Below are positions 1 to 7,335 of a stretch of DNA of 61,552 bases, piece by piece. The stretch lies in the IMG/VR virus record IMGVR_UViG_3300027706_000010, positions 1 to 61,552 of that record. One strand, 5' to 3'. Position 1 is the first letter of the stretch; each line of letters begins with the position of its first letter. This DNA is from a virus. Position numbers and translations under genes: made by a program. A model generated the notes under the pieces. The model saw only the letters and a program-made list of their open reading frames with translations, was not told the DNA's origin and did no database searches.

Positions 1-70
1 TGCGGCTGCAACTGGTTTGACCTACTACCAGGTGCAAAAGATTACCTCCAAACGGGCTGCGAATCAGTGA
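1..70 (+). CDS. C-terminal fragment of membrane/HTH protein (same gene as 59425-59895)
   Basis: The last 23 codons and stop of the gene complete at 59425-59895, seen again because of the 127-bp end repeat. They encode the recognition-helix end of a helix-turn-helix (TYYQVQKITSKRAANQ). In a circular molecule this is not a second copy but the same gene. Confidence 0.75.
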   Translation, partial: AAATGLTYYQVQKITSKRAANQ

Positions 71-127
71 TTGATTGATTGGCCTGATTGATTTCCCAGC
101 GAAAATTTTTTGCGCTCAACGTGTGTG
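1..127 (+). repeat. 127-bp exact direct repeat, copy A (circle junction)
   Basis: These 127 bases are identical to 59826-59952 and diverge at the next base (a here, g at 59953). The repeat starts at the very first base of the window. The length equals a common maximum k-mer of short-read assemblers, so it most likely marks a graph overlap: the element closes as a circle of 59,825 bp, and a second path leaves this node into the IS607-like insertion. A genuine biological duplication is the alternative. Confidence 0.9.
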
Positions 128-195
128 ATTGATTGGCGATTGATCGGCCAATCACGCGTATTCGCGTATACCGCGTAAGCGGGGGAGTGAGAGAG

Positions 196-1113
196 ATGTC
201 AAGTTGGAGAGATAGCGCCATTGAAAAATCTCAGGCCATCAGTGATGCCTGGGACGTGGTAAAAGCCTATGCAGGTCGCGCCGCCGAGTGGCTGCTTTTT
301 GCCTGCATGATTGTGGATATTGCTGAAATGCTGCCTGGGAGTATCGTCCCGGTGGCCGTGGCAAACGGCGTGCTTGCCGTGCAGGCGATCACGCTCGATG
401 TAGCCGGGTTTGGCCTGCAATCGCTGGCTGACCATGCTGAACGTCTGGGGGATGAGCGGGCAGCGAGGAAAGCGCGGAGCACTGGCGCTGTGCTTATCAG
501 TATCATGATCGCCACGCTGGTAAGCGTGACCTTGCCGCTTTTGTGGCCTGCGCTCTCAGTCTATACTGGCCCGGCTGATAAGGTGCTTATCCTCGTGCGT
601 GTGGTGATGACCGTTATCTACGGCCATGTGATGCATAGTCTTCGGCAGTATGCCGAAGTACGCGCGCAGCGTGAGCTTGAAGAGGTGCGCGCGGAGGTGC
701 AGGGCCTTCGAGAAGAACTGGTGCAGGTGCGTGAAGCTGCTGGTCAGCAGGCAGCGGACATGGTACAAGAGGTGCGCGCAAAAGTTGATGATCTGGCGCA
801 ACAATTGGAGGAACAAAGAGCGTACAAAAACGACACTCCTGACGAAACAGAAACCGCACTCGAATCAACACTCGAAGAGCCATGTTGTGTGCCTGGAAAC
901 GAAACTCGAAACATCACGTTGTTGCGCACAGAGAGGCGCACAAAAACCGAAACTCGAAGGCGCACTCGTACACCTGCTGACAAGGCTTCCCAGGCGGCGC
1001 GATACATCAAGAAAAATCCAGAAATGACGGCGTCAGAACTGGCGAAAAAGGCGGGGATCAGCGAGACATATGCGCGCACGTTGTTGCGTGAGTATCGCGC
1101 GGCGAATGCATAA
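196..1113 (+). CDS. Membrane protein with coiled coil and C-terminal HTH
   Basis: About 305 aa. The ATG at 196 is preferred over an upstream TTG at 133 because a purine-rich GGGGGAGTGAGAGAG lies just before it. Residues about 20-150 hold several hydrophobic segments, for example around WLLFACMIVDIAEML and VLISIMIATLVSVTL. These are followed by a long charged coiled coil (RELEEVRAEVQGLREELVQV), a basic low-complexity linker, and a C-terminal helix-turn-helix (MTASELAKKAGISETYARTLL). In the circular form it follows 59425-59895, which has the same membrane-plus-HTH plan. A role as an inner-membrane-tethered DNA-binding or SpdB/TraB-like protein is possible, but no family is recognised with certainty. 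Confidence 0.7.
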   Translation: MSSWRDSAIEKSQAISDAWDVVKAYAGRAAEWLLFACMIVDIAEMLPGSIVPVAVANGVLAVQAITLDVAGFGLQSLADHAERLGDERAARKARSTGAVLISIMIATLVSVTLPLLWPALSVYTGPADKVLILVRVVMTVIYGHVMHSLRQYAEVRAQRELEEVRAEVQGLREELVQVREAAGQQAADMVQEVRAKVDDLAQQLEEQRAYKNDTPDETETALESTLEEPCCVPGNETRNITLLRTERRTKTETRRRTRTPADKASQAARYIKKNPEMTASELAKKAGISETYARTLLREYRAANA

Positions 1114-1120
1114 AAAAAGG

Positions 1121-1228
1121 CTATTCAGTGAGCAGCCTGACCGATTCAAGCTGGTAGCCGGGCAGCTTGCCCCAGTACTCATTCCAGTAGTCGGCCACCT
1201 CTTGCCGTGTAAAGTGACGCTGTGCCAT
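1121..1228 (-). CDS. Small hypothetical protein (35 aa)
   Basis: Starts MAQRHFTRQEVADYWNEYWG and ends QLESVRLLTE. The ATG at 1228 is chosen because GGAGAACGAAAA precedes it; a longer in-frame extension upstream is low-complexity and overlaps the next gene. It is the last gene of a minus-strand group (1121-1870) driven from the promoter at 1906-1934. No function recognised. Confidence 0.55.
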   Translation of the reverse strand: MAQRHFTRQEVADYWNEYWGKLPGYQLESVRLLTE

Positions 1229-1247
1229 TTTTCGTTCTCCTCTCTTT

Positions 1248-1424
1248 TTAATTGACGTGTTTGAGCCAGCGAAGAGCGACGAAGGCGTATTCTTTGTGGT
1301 GTGCGCGCATGTCCTCTTTGAATGCGGCCTTTGCTTCTTCGCGTGATGTGGCGTGTTTGGTGACTTTGTAGTCATGGCCGTAGATCGAATAGGTGATTTC
1401 GTAGCATCGTAGTTTTCTCTGCAT
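1248..1424 (-). CDS. Small hypothetical protein (58 aa)
   Basis: Begins MQRKLRCYEITYSIYGHDYK and continues with an alternating charged helix (SREEAKAAFKEDMRAHHKEY). The ATG at 1424 has AAAGAGAACACC before it. Size and fold pattern resemble small phage accessory proteins; no family recognised. It lies between the 35-aa gene and the SWIM-like gene in the same minus-strand group. Confidence 0.55.
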   Translation of the reverse strand: MQRKLRCYEITYSIYGHDYKVTKHATSREEAKAAFKEDMRAHHKEYAFVALRWLKHVN

Positions 1425-1480
1425 GGTGTTCTCTTTCTTGCTCGGAGGTGCGTTTATGTGCACCTCCGAACGTCTTGACT

Positions 1481-1870
1481 TCAGATCTTGAGAATGCTAA
1501 AAGGACGGTTGCCGTTGAGCGGTGCCAGTTCGTGGCGTTGCGCGTCTTTGGCCGCCTCGTCGGCGCGTCGCCAGGCTTCGATCTCTGCCAGGCGTGCTTC
1601 ATGCGCGGCGGCCTGGGTGCGTACTTTGTTGGCTTGCTCTGTAGCGCGGGCTTTGCTGCGCTCAGCTTCGCGCTGCTCCAGTTGGCGCATGTGGTAGCAG
1701 GGTTTGGTGGCAGGACAGGAGCACCCGGTAGCCCTGCCGTTCACAAGTGTGGTGTGATATTCGTCTTTGCCGTTTGATGAACGCACGAGGTATACAACGT
1801 GGCTGTTGCGTTTGATCTCGTAGCGAGCAATGACCTGGACCTGTTTGGTGTTGAGCGGTGTGGTTGTCAT
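1481..1870 (-). CDS. SWIM-type zinc-finger-like protein
   Basis: 129 aa. The N-terminal third is a beta-rich segment (VIARYEIKRNSHVVYLVRSS) followed by GCSCPATKPCYHM, which fits the C-x-C-xn-C-x-H pattern of SWIM zinc fingers, a DNA/protein-binding module. The second half is a highly charged alpha-helical tail rich in Ala, Arg and Glu. It is expressed from a consensus promoter at 1906-1934, divergent from the MerR-like gene at 2034. Role unknown; a DNA-associated accessory protein is the most that can be inferred. Confidence 0.65.
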   Translation of the reverse strand: MTTTPLNTKQVQVIARYEIKRNSHVVYLVRSSNGKDEYHTTLVNGRATGCSCPATKPCYHMRQLEQREAERSKARATEQANKVRTQAAAHEARLAEIEAWRRADEAAKDAQRHELAPLNGNRPFSILKI

Positions 1871-1905
1871 TTGGATGTCTCCTTTGTGTTTCTCTTGATG
1901 TTCTT

Positions 1906-1934
1906 AGTATAGCAGATGTCTCTATGTTTGTCAA
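1906..1934 (-). promoter_or_regulatory. Sigma-70 promoter for the 1121-1870 group
   Basis: On the minus strand TTGACA (1934-1929) and TATACT (1911-1906) are separated by 17 bp, an almost perfect consensus. It fires away from the + promoter at 1969-1997. Confidence 0.75.
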
Positions 1935-1968
1935 GCTTTTTCTATGTTTTATTTGGTGATATGAAGGA

Positions 1969-1997
1969 TTGACATTTTGAGACAAGGATAGTATAAT
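1969..1997 (+). promoter_or_regulatory. Consensus sigma-70 promoter for 2034
   Basis: TTGACA at 1969-1974, 17 bp spacer, TATAAT at 1992-1997: a perfect consensus. Followed by AAAGGAGG (about 2018-2025) and the ATG at 2034. Confidence 0.85.
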
Positions 1998-2033
1998 CTT
2001 TATGGTAGCATAATCTTAAAGGAGGACATTTGA

Positions 2034-2288
2034 ATGTCAGAGGAACAGTATATCTCGTTTGAAGAAGCTGAAGATAAGCTTGGAGTCACCAGGGCGACGC
2101 TTCACTACTATATGCGAGAATTAAAGATTGAGCGTTATAAGTTTCCGCTTGATAAGAGGGCGTATATGAAGCTGTCTGATTTTGAGCGGATACAGGCGGC
2201 GAAAGGTGCGGCAAGTCGAAGAAGTGGGCCGACAAACGGCGATCAAGCAGCAAAGGAGGAGTCGCATGCGAAAACAGCAGCAAGTTGA
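2034..2288 (+). CDS. MerR/excisionase-like HTH protein
   Basis: 84 aa. The N-terminal half (ISFEEAEDKLGVTRATLHYY) is a winged-helix of the MerR/Xis type: helix, turn GVTRATL, recognition helix, then a short wing. The C-terminal 25 residues are low complexity. Strong RBS AAAGGAGG and a perfect promoter suggest it is made constitutively unless repressed. Its end overlaps the start of 2266-3288, so the two are probably translationally coupled. It may control the island behind it or act in excision. Confidence 0.7.
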   Translation: MSEEQYISFEEAEDKLGVTRATLHYYMRELKIERYKFPLDKRAYMKLSDFERIQAAKGAASRRSGPTNGDQAAKEESHAKTAAS

Positions 2289-3288
2289 ATCCATCGAGGA
2301 GATGACCGGTGAGGCACTGATTGCGCAATTGCGGCTGTCGAAAGACCTGCAATTGGCCGCGAGGTTGCTTTCCCGTGAGCAAATTCGATTCCTGGTGGAT
2401 CTCTATTATATCCTCCAGGAGAATCGCATCCGTGCGCAAGCCCAGGTGCGCACGGCAGGGGAGGAGCCAAACCTGCTCATTTCCTGGACATACGATCTCT
2501 ACCGGCAACTTGAGACGGATGTAAGGCAGGCGCTCTTGCACTTTGCTGAGGGGCATATTCCGGGCCAATGGGCGCTTAGCGTTAAGGGGATCGGCCCGGT
2601 GCTTGCGGCGGGCCTCATCGCCCGCATTGACATCACCAAGACCCCAACGGTAGGCGCCCTCTGGCGCCGGGCGGGCTACGATCCGACCTCACACTGGTTG
2701 GGGAAGGGAGATGCGCAGAGGATCATGAAAAAGTACCCCGGTCCCCTCTCTGATGAGGTGTTGGTCGAGATCGCCCGTGAAACCGGGCGCAACGCCTCCC
2801 GGCTGTACCAGGCATGCGTTGATCCTGACACCGGCGAAGTTTCCCGGGCTGCTTTGACCGCGTTGCTGGCGAAACGTCCCTGGGATGCGGCCCTCAAGCG
2901 ATTGTGCTGGCTTGCCGGGCAATCCTTTGTCAAATCGAGTGGCCGGGAAGGATCCTTTTACGGGCCGCTCTACAGGCAGAGGAAATTATACGAAATGCAA
3001 AAAAATGAGGAGGGAGCCTATGCGGATGAGGCCGCGCGGGTGCTCAAAGAGAAGTTCTATGGAAAGGACACAGAAGCGTATAAATGGTATGCGCAGGGGA
3101 AGTTGCCCCCGGCCCACATCCAGGCCCGGGTGGAGAGATGGGTAGTCAAGCTTTTCTTGAGCCACCTTCATGCGGTCATGTATGAGGACTATTTTGGGAA
3201 GCCTGCGCCCAGGCCCTACATCATCGCTATCGGAGGACACCAGGATTATATCGAGATCCCGAACTGGCCCATATTATCCAACAAATAG
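2266..3288 (+). CDS. IS110-like (Transposase_20) helix-hairpin-helix protein
   Basis: 340 aa from the ATG at 2266, chosen because AAAGGAGGA precedes it; the frame is open further upstream. Near residue 110-125 it has VKGIGPVLAAGLIARID, followed by LWRRAGYDP, the helix-hairpin-helix signature of the C-terminal Transposase_20 domain of IS110/IS116 recombinases. The N-terminal DEDD (RuvC-like) domain of true IS110 transposases is not visible, so it is not a complete transposase. Phages carry stand-alone relatives of this domain with unknown function. It is directly followed by the structured noncoding region 3289-3634, which is worth noting because IS110 recombinases work with a noncoding RNA encoded next to them. 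Confidence 0.65.
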   Translation: MRKQQQVESIEEMTGEALIAQLRLSKDLQLAARLLSREQIRFLVDLYYILQENRIRAQAQVRTAGEEPNLLISWTYDLYRQLETDVRQALLHFAEGHIPGQWALSVKGIGPVLAAGLIARIDITKTPTVGALWRRAGYDPTSHWLGKGDAQRIMKKYPGPLSDEVLVEIARETGRNASRLYQACVDPDTGEVSRAALTALLAKRPWDAALKRLCWLAGQSFVKSSGREGSFYGPLYRQRKLYEMQKNEEGAYADEAARVLKEKFYGKDTEAYKWYAQGKLPPAHIQARVERWVVKLFLSHLHAVMYEDYFGKPAPRPYIIAIGGHQDYIEIPNWPILSNK

Positions 3289-3313
3289 ACCTCATAGGTC
3301 TCAAAAACGCGAA

Positions 3314-3563
3314 GTGAACCAATAGCTGCATGAGTACCAAGTTACGTGAGTGAGCCATTGACTGAATGCACGCCTCTCCTGGGGCGCACATTCAGTCAGA
3401 ATGGGCGTGCGAGCCACAGCAGCAATATGTACCATCGAGAGGGGGCGATCCAATCAAGAGAGCGAACCAATGAGTTCGAGCAGCATCCAACGGCAAAGCG
3501 TGAGCCATTTTACTAGTGTGTACCATCTGCTCAGAGCGAACCAGGCTTTAGGCGAGTAACCAA
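3314..3563 (+). repeat. Degenerate 18-bp-period repeat array
   Basis: A short core resembling GNGNRCCAW recurs at 3314, 3332, 3350, 3409, 3427, 3445, 3462, about 3482, 3500, 3518, 3536 and 3554, almost always exactly 18 bp apart; the 3350-3409 gap is about three periods and contains a 10-bp-stem hairpin (3359-3368 with 3389-3398). Between the cores the remaining 9 bp vary. Both strands are interrupted by stop codons, so this is not a coding repeat. It sits immediately upstream of csf1. Nothing I know matches it. Confidence 0.7.
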
Positions 3564-3606
3564 TGGAGCAGAGAATCAGGGGATCCTGATTCTCTGCTCC
3601 ATTGGT
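3559..3606. promoter_or_regulatory. Long perfect hairpin upstream of csf1
   Basis: Arms 3559-3580 and 3585-3606 pair over 22 bp without mismatch around a 4-nt loop (GGAT). No T-run follows, so it is not a classical terminator. It ends 28 bp before the csf1 GTG. In RNA it would be an RNase III-type duplex; in DNA it is a cruciform-capable operator-like site. Confidence 0.8.
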
Positions 3607-3634
3607 ATACTAGAGCCAAAAATCGGAGGCCCTG

Positions 3635-4513
3635 GTGTCTTTTCCTCTTTCCTGGCTCTATCATCAATATGGCGGCTCCTTCCCGGTGGGAAGTGAGCGC
3701 TGCTACCTCTGTGGAGCATCCTGTGCCGCGACATATACCGTTGCGGCAGGCATTGCCGATACCTTCAATTCTCATTTTCTGGCAGTGTGCCCTCATTCGC
3801 CCTATCTTTGTGCTGCCTGCGCCTGGTACCTCGATGGCAAAGCGGACCATCCCGAATTTCGCAAGATGAGCCTGGTCGTTACCCGGCAAGCGTGGCGCAA
3901 TTGGGAGCGGGCAACTATGAAGCAGGATATTGCACGCTGGCTTGCCGGTGGTTTGCCGGAGGATGCCTACCTTGTGGTATCGCTGAGCAAGAAAAAGCAT
4001 ATCCTTCTGCAAGCGCCACTCAATGTAAGCAGCAGCTCCACGCTTGCGGTGCAGATCGAGGAACAGGTCGCCTATTTGACTGCGAGCGTGTGGGGAGAGA
4101 TGGATGCTGCATTTATGGCTCTGCTCGAATTAGGACACGGGAAAGGCGAAATTTTGAGTGGCGCATTGCATCCATCCGTGCTGCGCAAGCATGGCAGGAT
4201 TGCCGAGGCCCTCGCGCTCTCACGACAATTAGAGCGGTGGCGTGCCTCATCCTCTCTTGAGTTGCTGAGTTATGTTACAATCACGGAAAACAAGGAGGAG
4301 GCACCCCATGATGGACATAGAGGAAGAGGTGATCCCCCCGTATCGGCAGGAACTCGAACGGCATCAGATCGCGGCGGCGTTTCTGCGCGCCGTCTACAAC
4401 GGGATCGAGTGGGACGAGTGGGGGAAATATCGGATGACGATCTGGACGATTCTAGAGACGACGGTAGCCAATGCGGCCCGTATGTCTGCCAGTCTGCTCT
4501 CTTTCCAGAGTAA
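3635..4513 (+). CDS. csf1: Csf1-like large subunit of type IV-B CRISPR complex
   Basis: 292 aa from GTG 3635, supported by GGAGG five bases upstream. N-terminal zinc-binding pairs C23-x2-C26 and C59-x2-C62 fit the zinc finger of Csf1, the Cas8-like subunit of type IV effector complexes. Position as first gene of a csf1-cas11-csf2-csf3-cysH series supports this. Odd: the last about 70 residues (after about residue 224) are out of frame over the next gene, 206 nt of overlap, and look like a shadow reading (GRGDPP, DDDLDDSRDD). The family is usually shorter, so the native stop has probably been lost or an indel has extended the frame. Confidence 0.72.
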   Translation: MSFPLSWLYHQYGGSFPVGSERCYLCGASCAATYTVAAGIADTFNSHFLAVCPHSPYLCAACAWYLDGKADHPEFRKMSLVVTRQAWRNWERATMKQDIARWLAGGLPEDAYLVVSLSKKKHILLQAPLNVSSSSTLAVQIEEQVAYLTASVWGEMDAAFMALLELGHGKGEILSGALHPSVLRKHGRIAEALALSRQLERWRASSSLELLSYVTITENKEEAPHDGHRGRGDPPVSAGTRTASDRGGVSARRLQRDRVGRVGEISDDDLDDSRDDGSQCGPYVCQSALFPE

Positions 4514-4715
4514 GATCGCGCAGATGATGCACGTGGCCGAGATTGGCCGCGATGATGCTGAGCGCCGTTATGTTGCCGATGTGCTCGCGGGCCGCTACGG
4601 CGATCCTGATGCTATTCTTGCGGCGCTGCGGCGTGATCCGCAGGTCTGCGTCATGCTCATGCGCCTCCAGAAAGATGAGGAGAAAGCCTATGCCAACCAG
4701 CAGCTATCGTTTTGA
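4308..4715 (+). CDS. cas11: Cas11-like small subunit (type IV-B)
   Basis: 135 aa, all alpha-helical in appearance, no Cys cluster. ATG 4308 has AAGGAGGAG before it; an ATG immediately after (4311) is equivalent. It starts MMDIEEEVIPPYRQELERHQ and ends in the first codons of csf2. Size, helical composition and position between csf1 and csf2 match the small (Cas11) subunit of type IV-B complexes. The call rests mainly on context, because these subunits are poorly conserved. Confidence 0.6.
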   Translation: MMDIEEEVIPPYRQELERHQIAAAFLRAVYNGIEWDEWGKYRMTIWTILETTVANAARMSASLLSFQSKIAQMMHVAEIGRDDAERRYVADVLAGRYGDPDAILAALRRDPQVCVMLMRLQKDEEKAYANQQLSF

Positions 4716-5643
4716 GGGAATCGCACGCGCGCTCAGCGCTGTGTCGCATGTAGGGGACAGCGCCGGGGGCACAACTGCCATCTTTCGCCGGGAGAAGGTT
4801 CTGGCTGATGGGCGGGTGATCGAGGTCCCGATTCTCAGTGGGAATGCCTTTCGCGGGCAACTCCGGGATACTGGCATGCGTTTTATGCTGCGCGAGCTGG
4901 GCAATCCGCAATTATCCCCGTCGGCCTTCCATTTCTTGACCAGCGGTGGAGCGCTGACAAAGGATGCGGGGCGCGGTCTTGATATCGGCCAGGCGCGGCG
5001 CCTGCGACAGCTTATCCCCCTTGTGGGCGTCTTTGGGGGTGCCTGTGGACGGCAAATCCTCGAAGGGAAACTTCGGGTCGGCAAGTGGTATCCGATCTGC
5101 CGCGAGTTGCGCTCGTTCCTGCCGCCGCACTATCGCGACATGCCCGAGGCTGACGTCAGCATCTACGAGATGACGGACCTGCACAGCTTCACGCGTATCG
5201 ACGATGCCAGATCTGAGCGCTGGCAACAATTCTTGCCGGAGGCGGAGCGCGCGCATTTGGAAGCGCCAAAGGTGAGGCAGGCAAAGGATGGCACCGAGAT
5301 CGCTGAGAAGGCGGGCACGGCGCAGCAGATGCGTTACTCGCAGGAGGTGCTGGTCGCTGGTACGCGCTTCTACTGCTGGCTACAACTTTGCGATGTGACC
5401 GATCTCGAATATGAAGCCTTTGCCTCAGCGCTCGTAGAGTGGAGCCGTGCGCCTTTTGTTGGTGGGCAATCGCGGCATGGCTGCGGCGAGGTGGAGCTGC
5501 GCTTTGATAAGTGGCTCTCGGTCTCGCCGCTCTCGCGTGCGGCTTCTGAGATGGCGGTAGGGCTGCCTGCCGGGCAGGCATACGTTGAGCATCTGCATAA
5601 AGAGCGTGATGCCATTCTGCATGCCCTCAAGGAGATCGTGTGA
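4690..5643 (+). CDS. csf2: Csf2, Cas7-like backbone subunit of type IV-B
   Basis: 317 aa from ATG 4690 (AGGAGA upstream, 26-nt overlap with cas11). It is an RRM-fold RAMP protein: N-terminal strand YRFEGIARALSAVSHVGD, then VPILSGNAFRGQLRDTGMRF, the conserved motif of Csf2/Cas7 proteins, and near the end a glycine-rich FVGGQSRHGCGEVELRF loop. Csf2 polymerises along the guide RNA to form the complex filament. No catalytic acid for target cleavage is evident, as usual for type IV. Its stop overlaps the csf3 start (TGATG). Confidence 0.85.
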   Translation: MPTSSYRFEGIARALSAVSHVGDSAGGTTAIFRREKVLADGRVIEVPILSGNAFRGQLRDTGMRFMLRELGNPQLSPSAFHFLTSGGALTKDAGRGLDIGQARRLRQLIPLVGVFGGACGRQILEGKLRVGKWYPICRELRSFLPPHYRDMPEADVSIYEMTDLHSFTRIDDARSERWQQFLPEAERAHLEAPKVRQAKDGTEIAEKAGTAQQMRYSQEVLVAGTRFYCWLQLCDVTDLEYEAFASALVEWSRAPFVGGQSRHGCGEVELRFDKWLSVSPLSRAASEMAVGLPAGQAYVEHLHKERDAILHALKEIV

Positions 5644-6401
5644 TGCGTCCTCTGCGAGTCGTCGCGCGCCTGGCTGGTTCCATCGCTCTTGCGCGCGCGG
5701 AAGATATCGCGCTTGATGGCCTGCTGGCCTATCAGATGCTGCGGCGCCATTTTGGCGAGGAATTTTATCATCTCCCGGATGCGAAAGAGCATCTGGTCTT
5801 CGCGGATCTTCCGCTGGAACGGCGCGGCGCGCCGTCGGCGCGTATTGCCACGCTCCAGACCGGGGATACCTGGATGCAGCCGGGGCGAGGGATTGTCGAT
5901 GAAAGTTTCTGGTACTGGGCCTGCTCCTCAGCACAGATCGAGGTCCAGGGATACGCAACGCAGTACTGGAACAAACGGTTTGATACTCAGGCCGCGCTCT
6001 CCGATCATATCGACTTTGGCGGCAAAGTCGAGAAGGTTCTGATTGAGCAGGGCCGCTATAAGAGCTACCATATGCCGCTGCCAACGCTCGTTACAGATCG
6101 CGTCGTCTGGTATGCCTATGGCGATCTGGAGAGGGTCAAAGACCTCTTGCAGGATGTAATGAGTCTGGGGAAAAAGCGCAATTACGGTAATGGCATGGTG
6201 ATCGCCTGGAGTATTGATCCGATGGATGAAGACTGGTCTACCTGGCGCGGTGATCGCCTGATGCGGCCCGTTCCCGGACCGCTGCTTGCTGATATAGAGT
6301 GGAATGGACCGTTCAATATGCAGTATATTGCCTATCGCGCGCCGCAGTGGCACCCGGCCAATCAGGCGTTGTGTGTTGTGATAGGAAAACGGTATGCATG
6401 A
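5643..6401 (+). CDS. csf3: Csf3, Cas5-like subunit of type IV-B
   Basis: 252 aa, start at the ATG in the TGATG overlap with csf2. N-terminal MRPLRVVARLAGSIALA is the first RAMP strand. The glycine-rich LGKKRNYGNGMVIAW near residue 175 is the RAMP G-loop that in Cas5 proteins caps the 5' end of the guide RNA. Length and order (after csf2, before cysH) match Csf3. Overlap with cysH is 8 nt, so the operon is tightly coupled. Confidence 0.82.
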   Translation: MRPLRVVARLAGSIALARAEDIALDGLLAYQMLRRHFGEEFYHLPDAKEHLVFADLPLERRGAPSARIATLQTGDTWMQPGRGIVDESFWYWACSSAQIEVQGYATQYWNKRFDTQAALSDHIDFGGKVEKVLIEQGRYKSYHMPLPTLVTDRVVWYAYGDLERVKDLLQDVMSLGKKRNYGNGMVIAWSIDPMDEDWSTWRGDRLMRPVPGPLLADIEWNGPFNMQYIAYRAPQWHPANQALCVVIGKRYA

Positions 6402-7182
6402 GGCAGAACGACTCTCGCACCAGTTGCATGCTCGTTTGCCCACATTTGCCCGTAAAGTGGAGCAGGCGCAAACGAGTATTGAGGAGGCACTGGGCTGCAT
6501 GCATGCGCCCTATGTCGCTTTTAGCGGCGGGATTGATAGCACGGTCCTGCTCGATCTGCTCTTTCAGGCAGGATATCATCTCCCTGTGCTGTGGGGAGAT
6601 GACGGCTACGACTATCCTGAATCTCTGACATTTCTTCGAGAGAGCGAGCAGCGGTATGGCTTTCACCTTCAGCGTATTCGCTGCATGCAGCCCTGGCGCG
6701 ATTGGTGCCTGGAGATGGCCCGACCAGATCTTGCCGAGGATCCTGCGGCGCGTGCCTCCTGGGGGAATCCTCCTCTGTGGGATGCTACGTGGAACTCGCT
6801 CAAAGATGCCTCTTTGCATGCATATGACGGTGTATTTCTGGGCTTGCTCGCTTGTGAGAGTCGAGGGCGCAGATATGCGCTCAAAGGCGGTAGACGCGTA
6901 GTCTATCAGGTACAAGGCGAGGGGGGCATGTGGCATTGCAGTCCGCTCGCGCAGTGGAGCAAACGTGACATCTGGGCATATGCCATAGCACGCAATCTTC
7001 CTTATAATCCCGTCTATGATCGCCTGGCTGCCTACGGTATCCCCTGCGAGCAGCGCCGTGTTGCCCCGCTCACCTGCTTTCGCGTCGTGCAGTACGGGAG
7101 TCATGTATGGCTCAAATCTGGCTGGCCCGATCTCTACAATTCTCTTGCTGGTACGTTCCCCCGTGTGCGCTCCTCCGTCTAG
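6394..7182 (+). CDS. cysH: CysH-like PP-loop ATPase of type IV-B locus
   Basis: 262 aa. The PP-loop SGGIDS is at residues 44-49 (YVAFSGGIDSTVLLDLL), typical of PAPS reductase/ATP pyrophosphatase proteins. Further motifs: LWGDDGYDYPES (substrate loop), LLACESRGRR, and CSPLAQWSKRDIWAYAIARN, which matches the W-T/S-x-D-I/V motif of the CysH family. A cysH gene beside csf genes is the hallmark that separates type IV-B from other type IV subtypes; its job in those systems is not established. It is the last gene of the operon. Confidence 0.85.
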   Translation: MHEAERLSHQLHARLPTFARKVEQAQTSIEEALGCMHAPYVAFSGGIDSTVLLDLLFQAGYHLPVLWGDDGYDYPESLTFLRESEQRYGFHLQRIRCMQPWRDWCLEMARPDLAEDPAARASWGNPPLWDATWNSLKDASLHAYDGVFLGLLACESRGRRYALKGGRRVVYQVQGEGGMWHCSPLAQWSKRDIWAYAIARNLPYNPVYDRLAAYGIPCEQRRVAPLTCFRVVQYGSHVWLKSGWPDLYNSLAGTFPRVRSSV

Positions 7183-7257
7183 AAGCTCATTTTGCGATCC
7201 TTCGGCCCACCCACTGATGAATTTTTGCGAGTGCACGGAAACTCGTGGCAAAAGGGC

Positions 7258-7287
7258 TTGACAAAGCATATATCTCTGATATATACT
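7258..7287 (+). promoter_or_regulatory. Promoter for the 7336-8461 gene group
   Basis: TTGACA 7258-7263, 18-bp spacer, TATACT 7282-7287, followed by AAAAGGAGG before ATG 7336. The spacer and start area contain several GATATA/GATATC half-sites, so a repressor may bind here. Confidence 0.7.
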
Positions 7288-7335
7288 AAAGATATCAAAG
7301 ATATACGCTTTCTGAGAGAAAAGGAGGACACAGAA

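Noticed and set aside
2266-3288. Functional IS110 transposase
   Set aside because: Lacks the N-terminal DEDD domain and no IS ends are seen; listed as an IS110-like helix-hairpin-helix protein.
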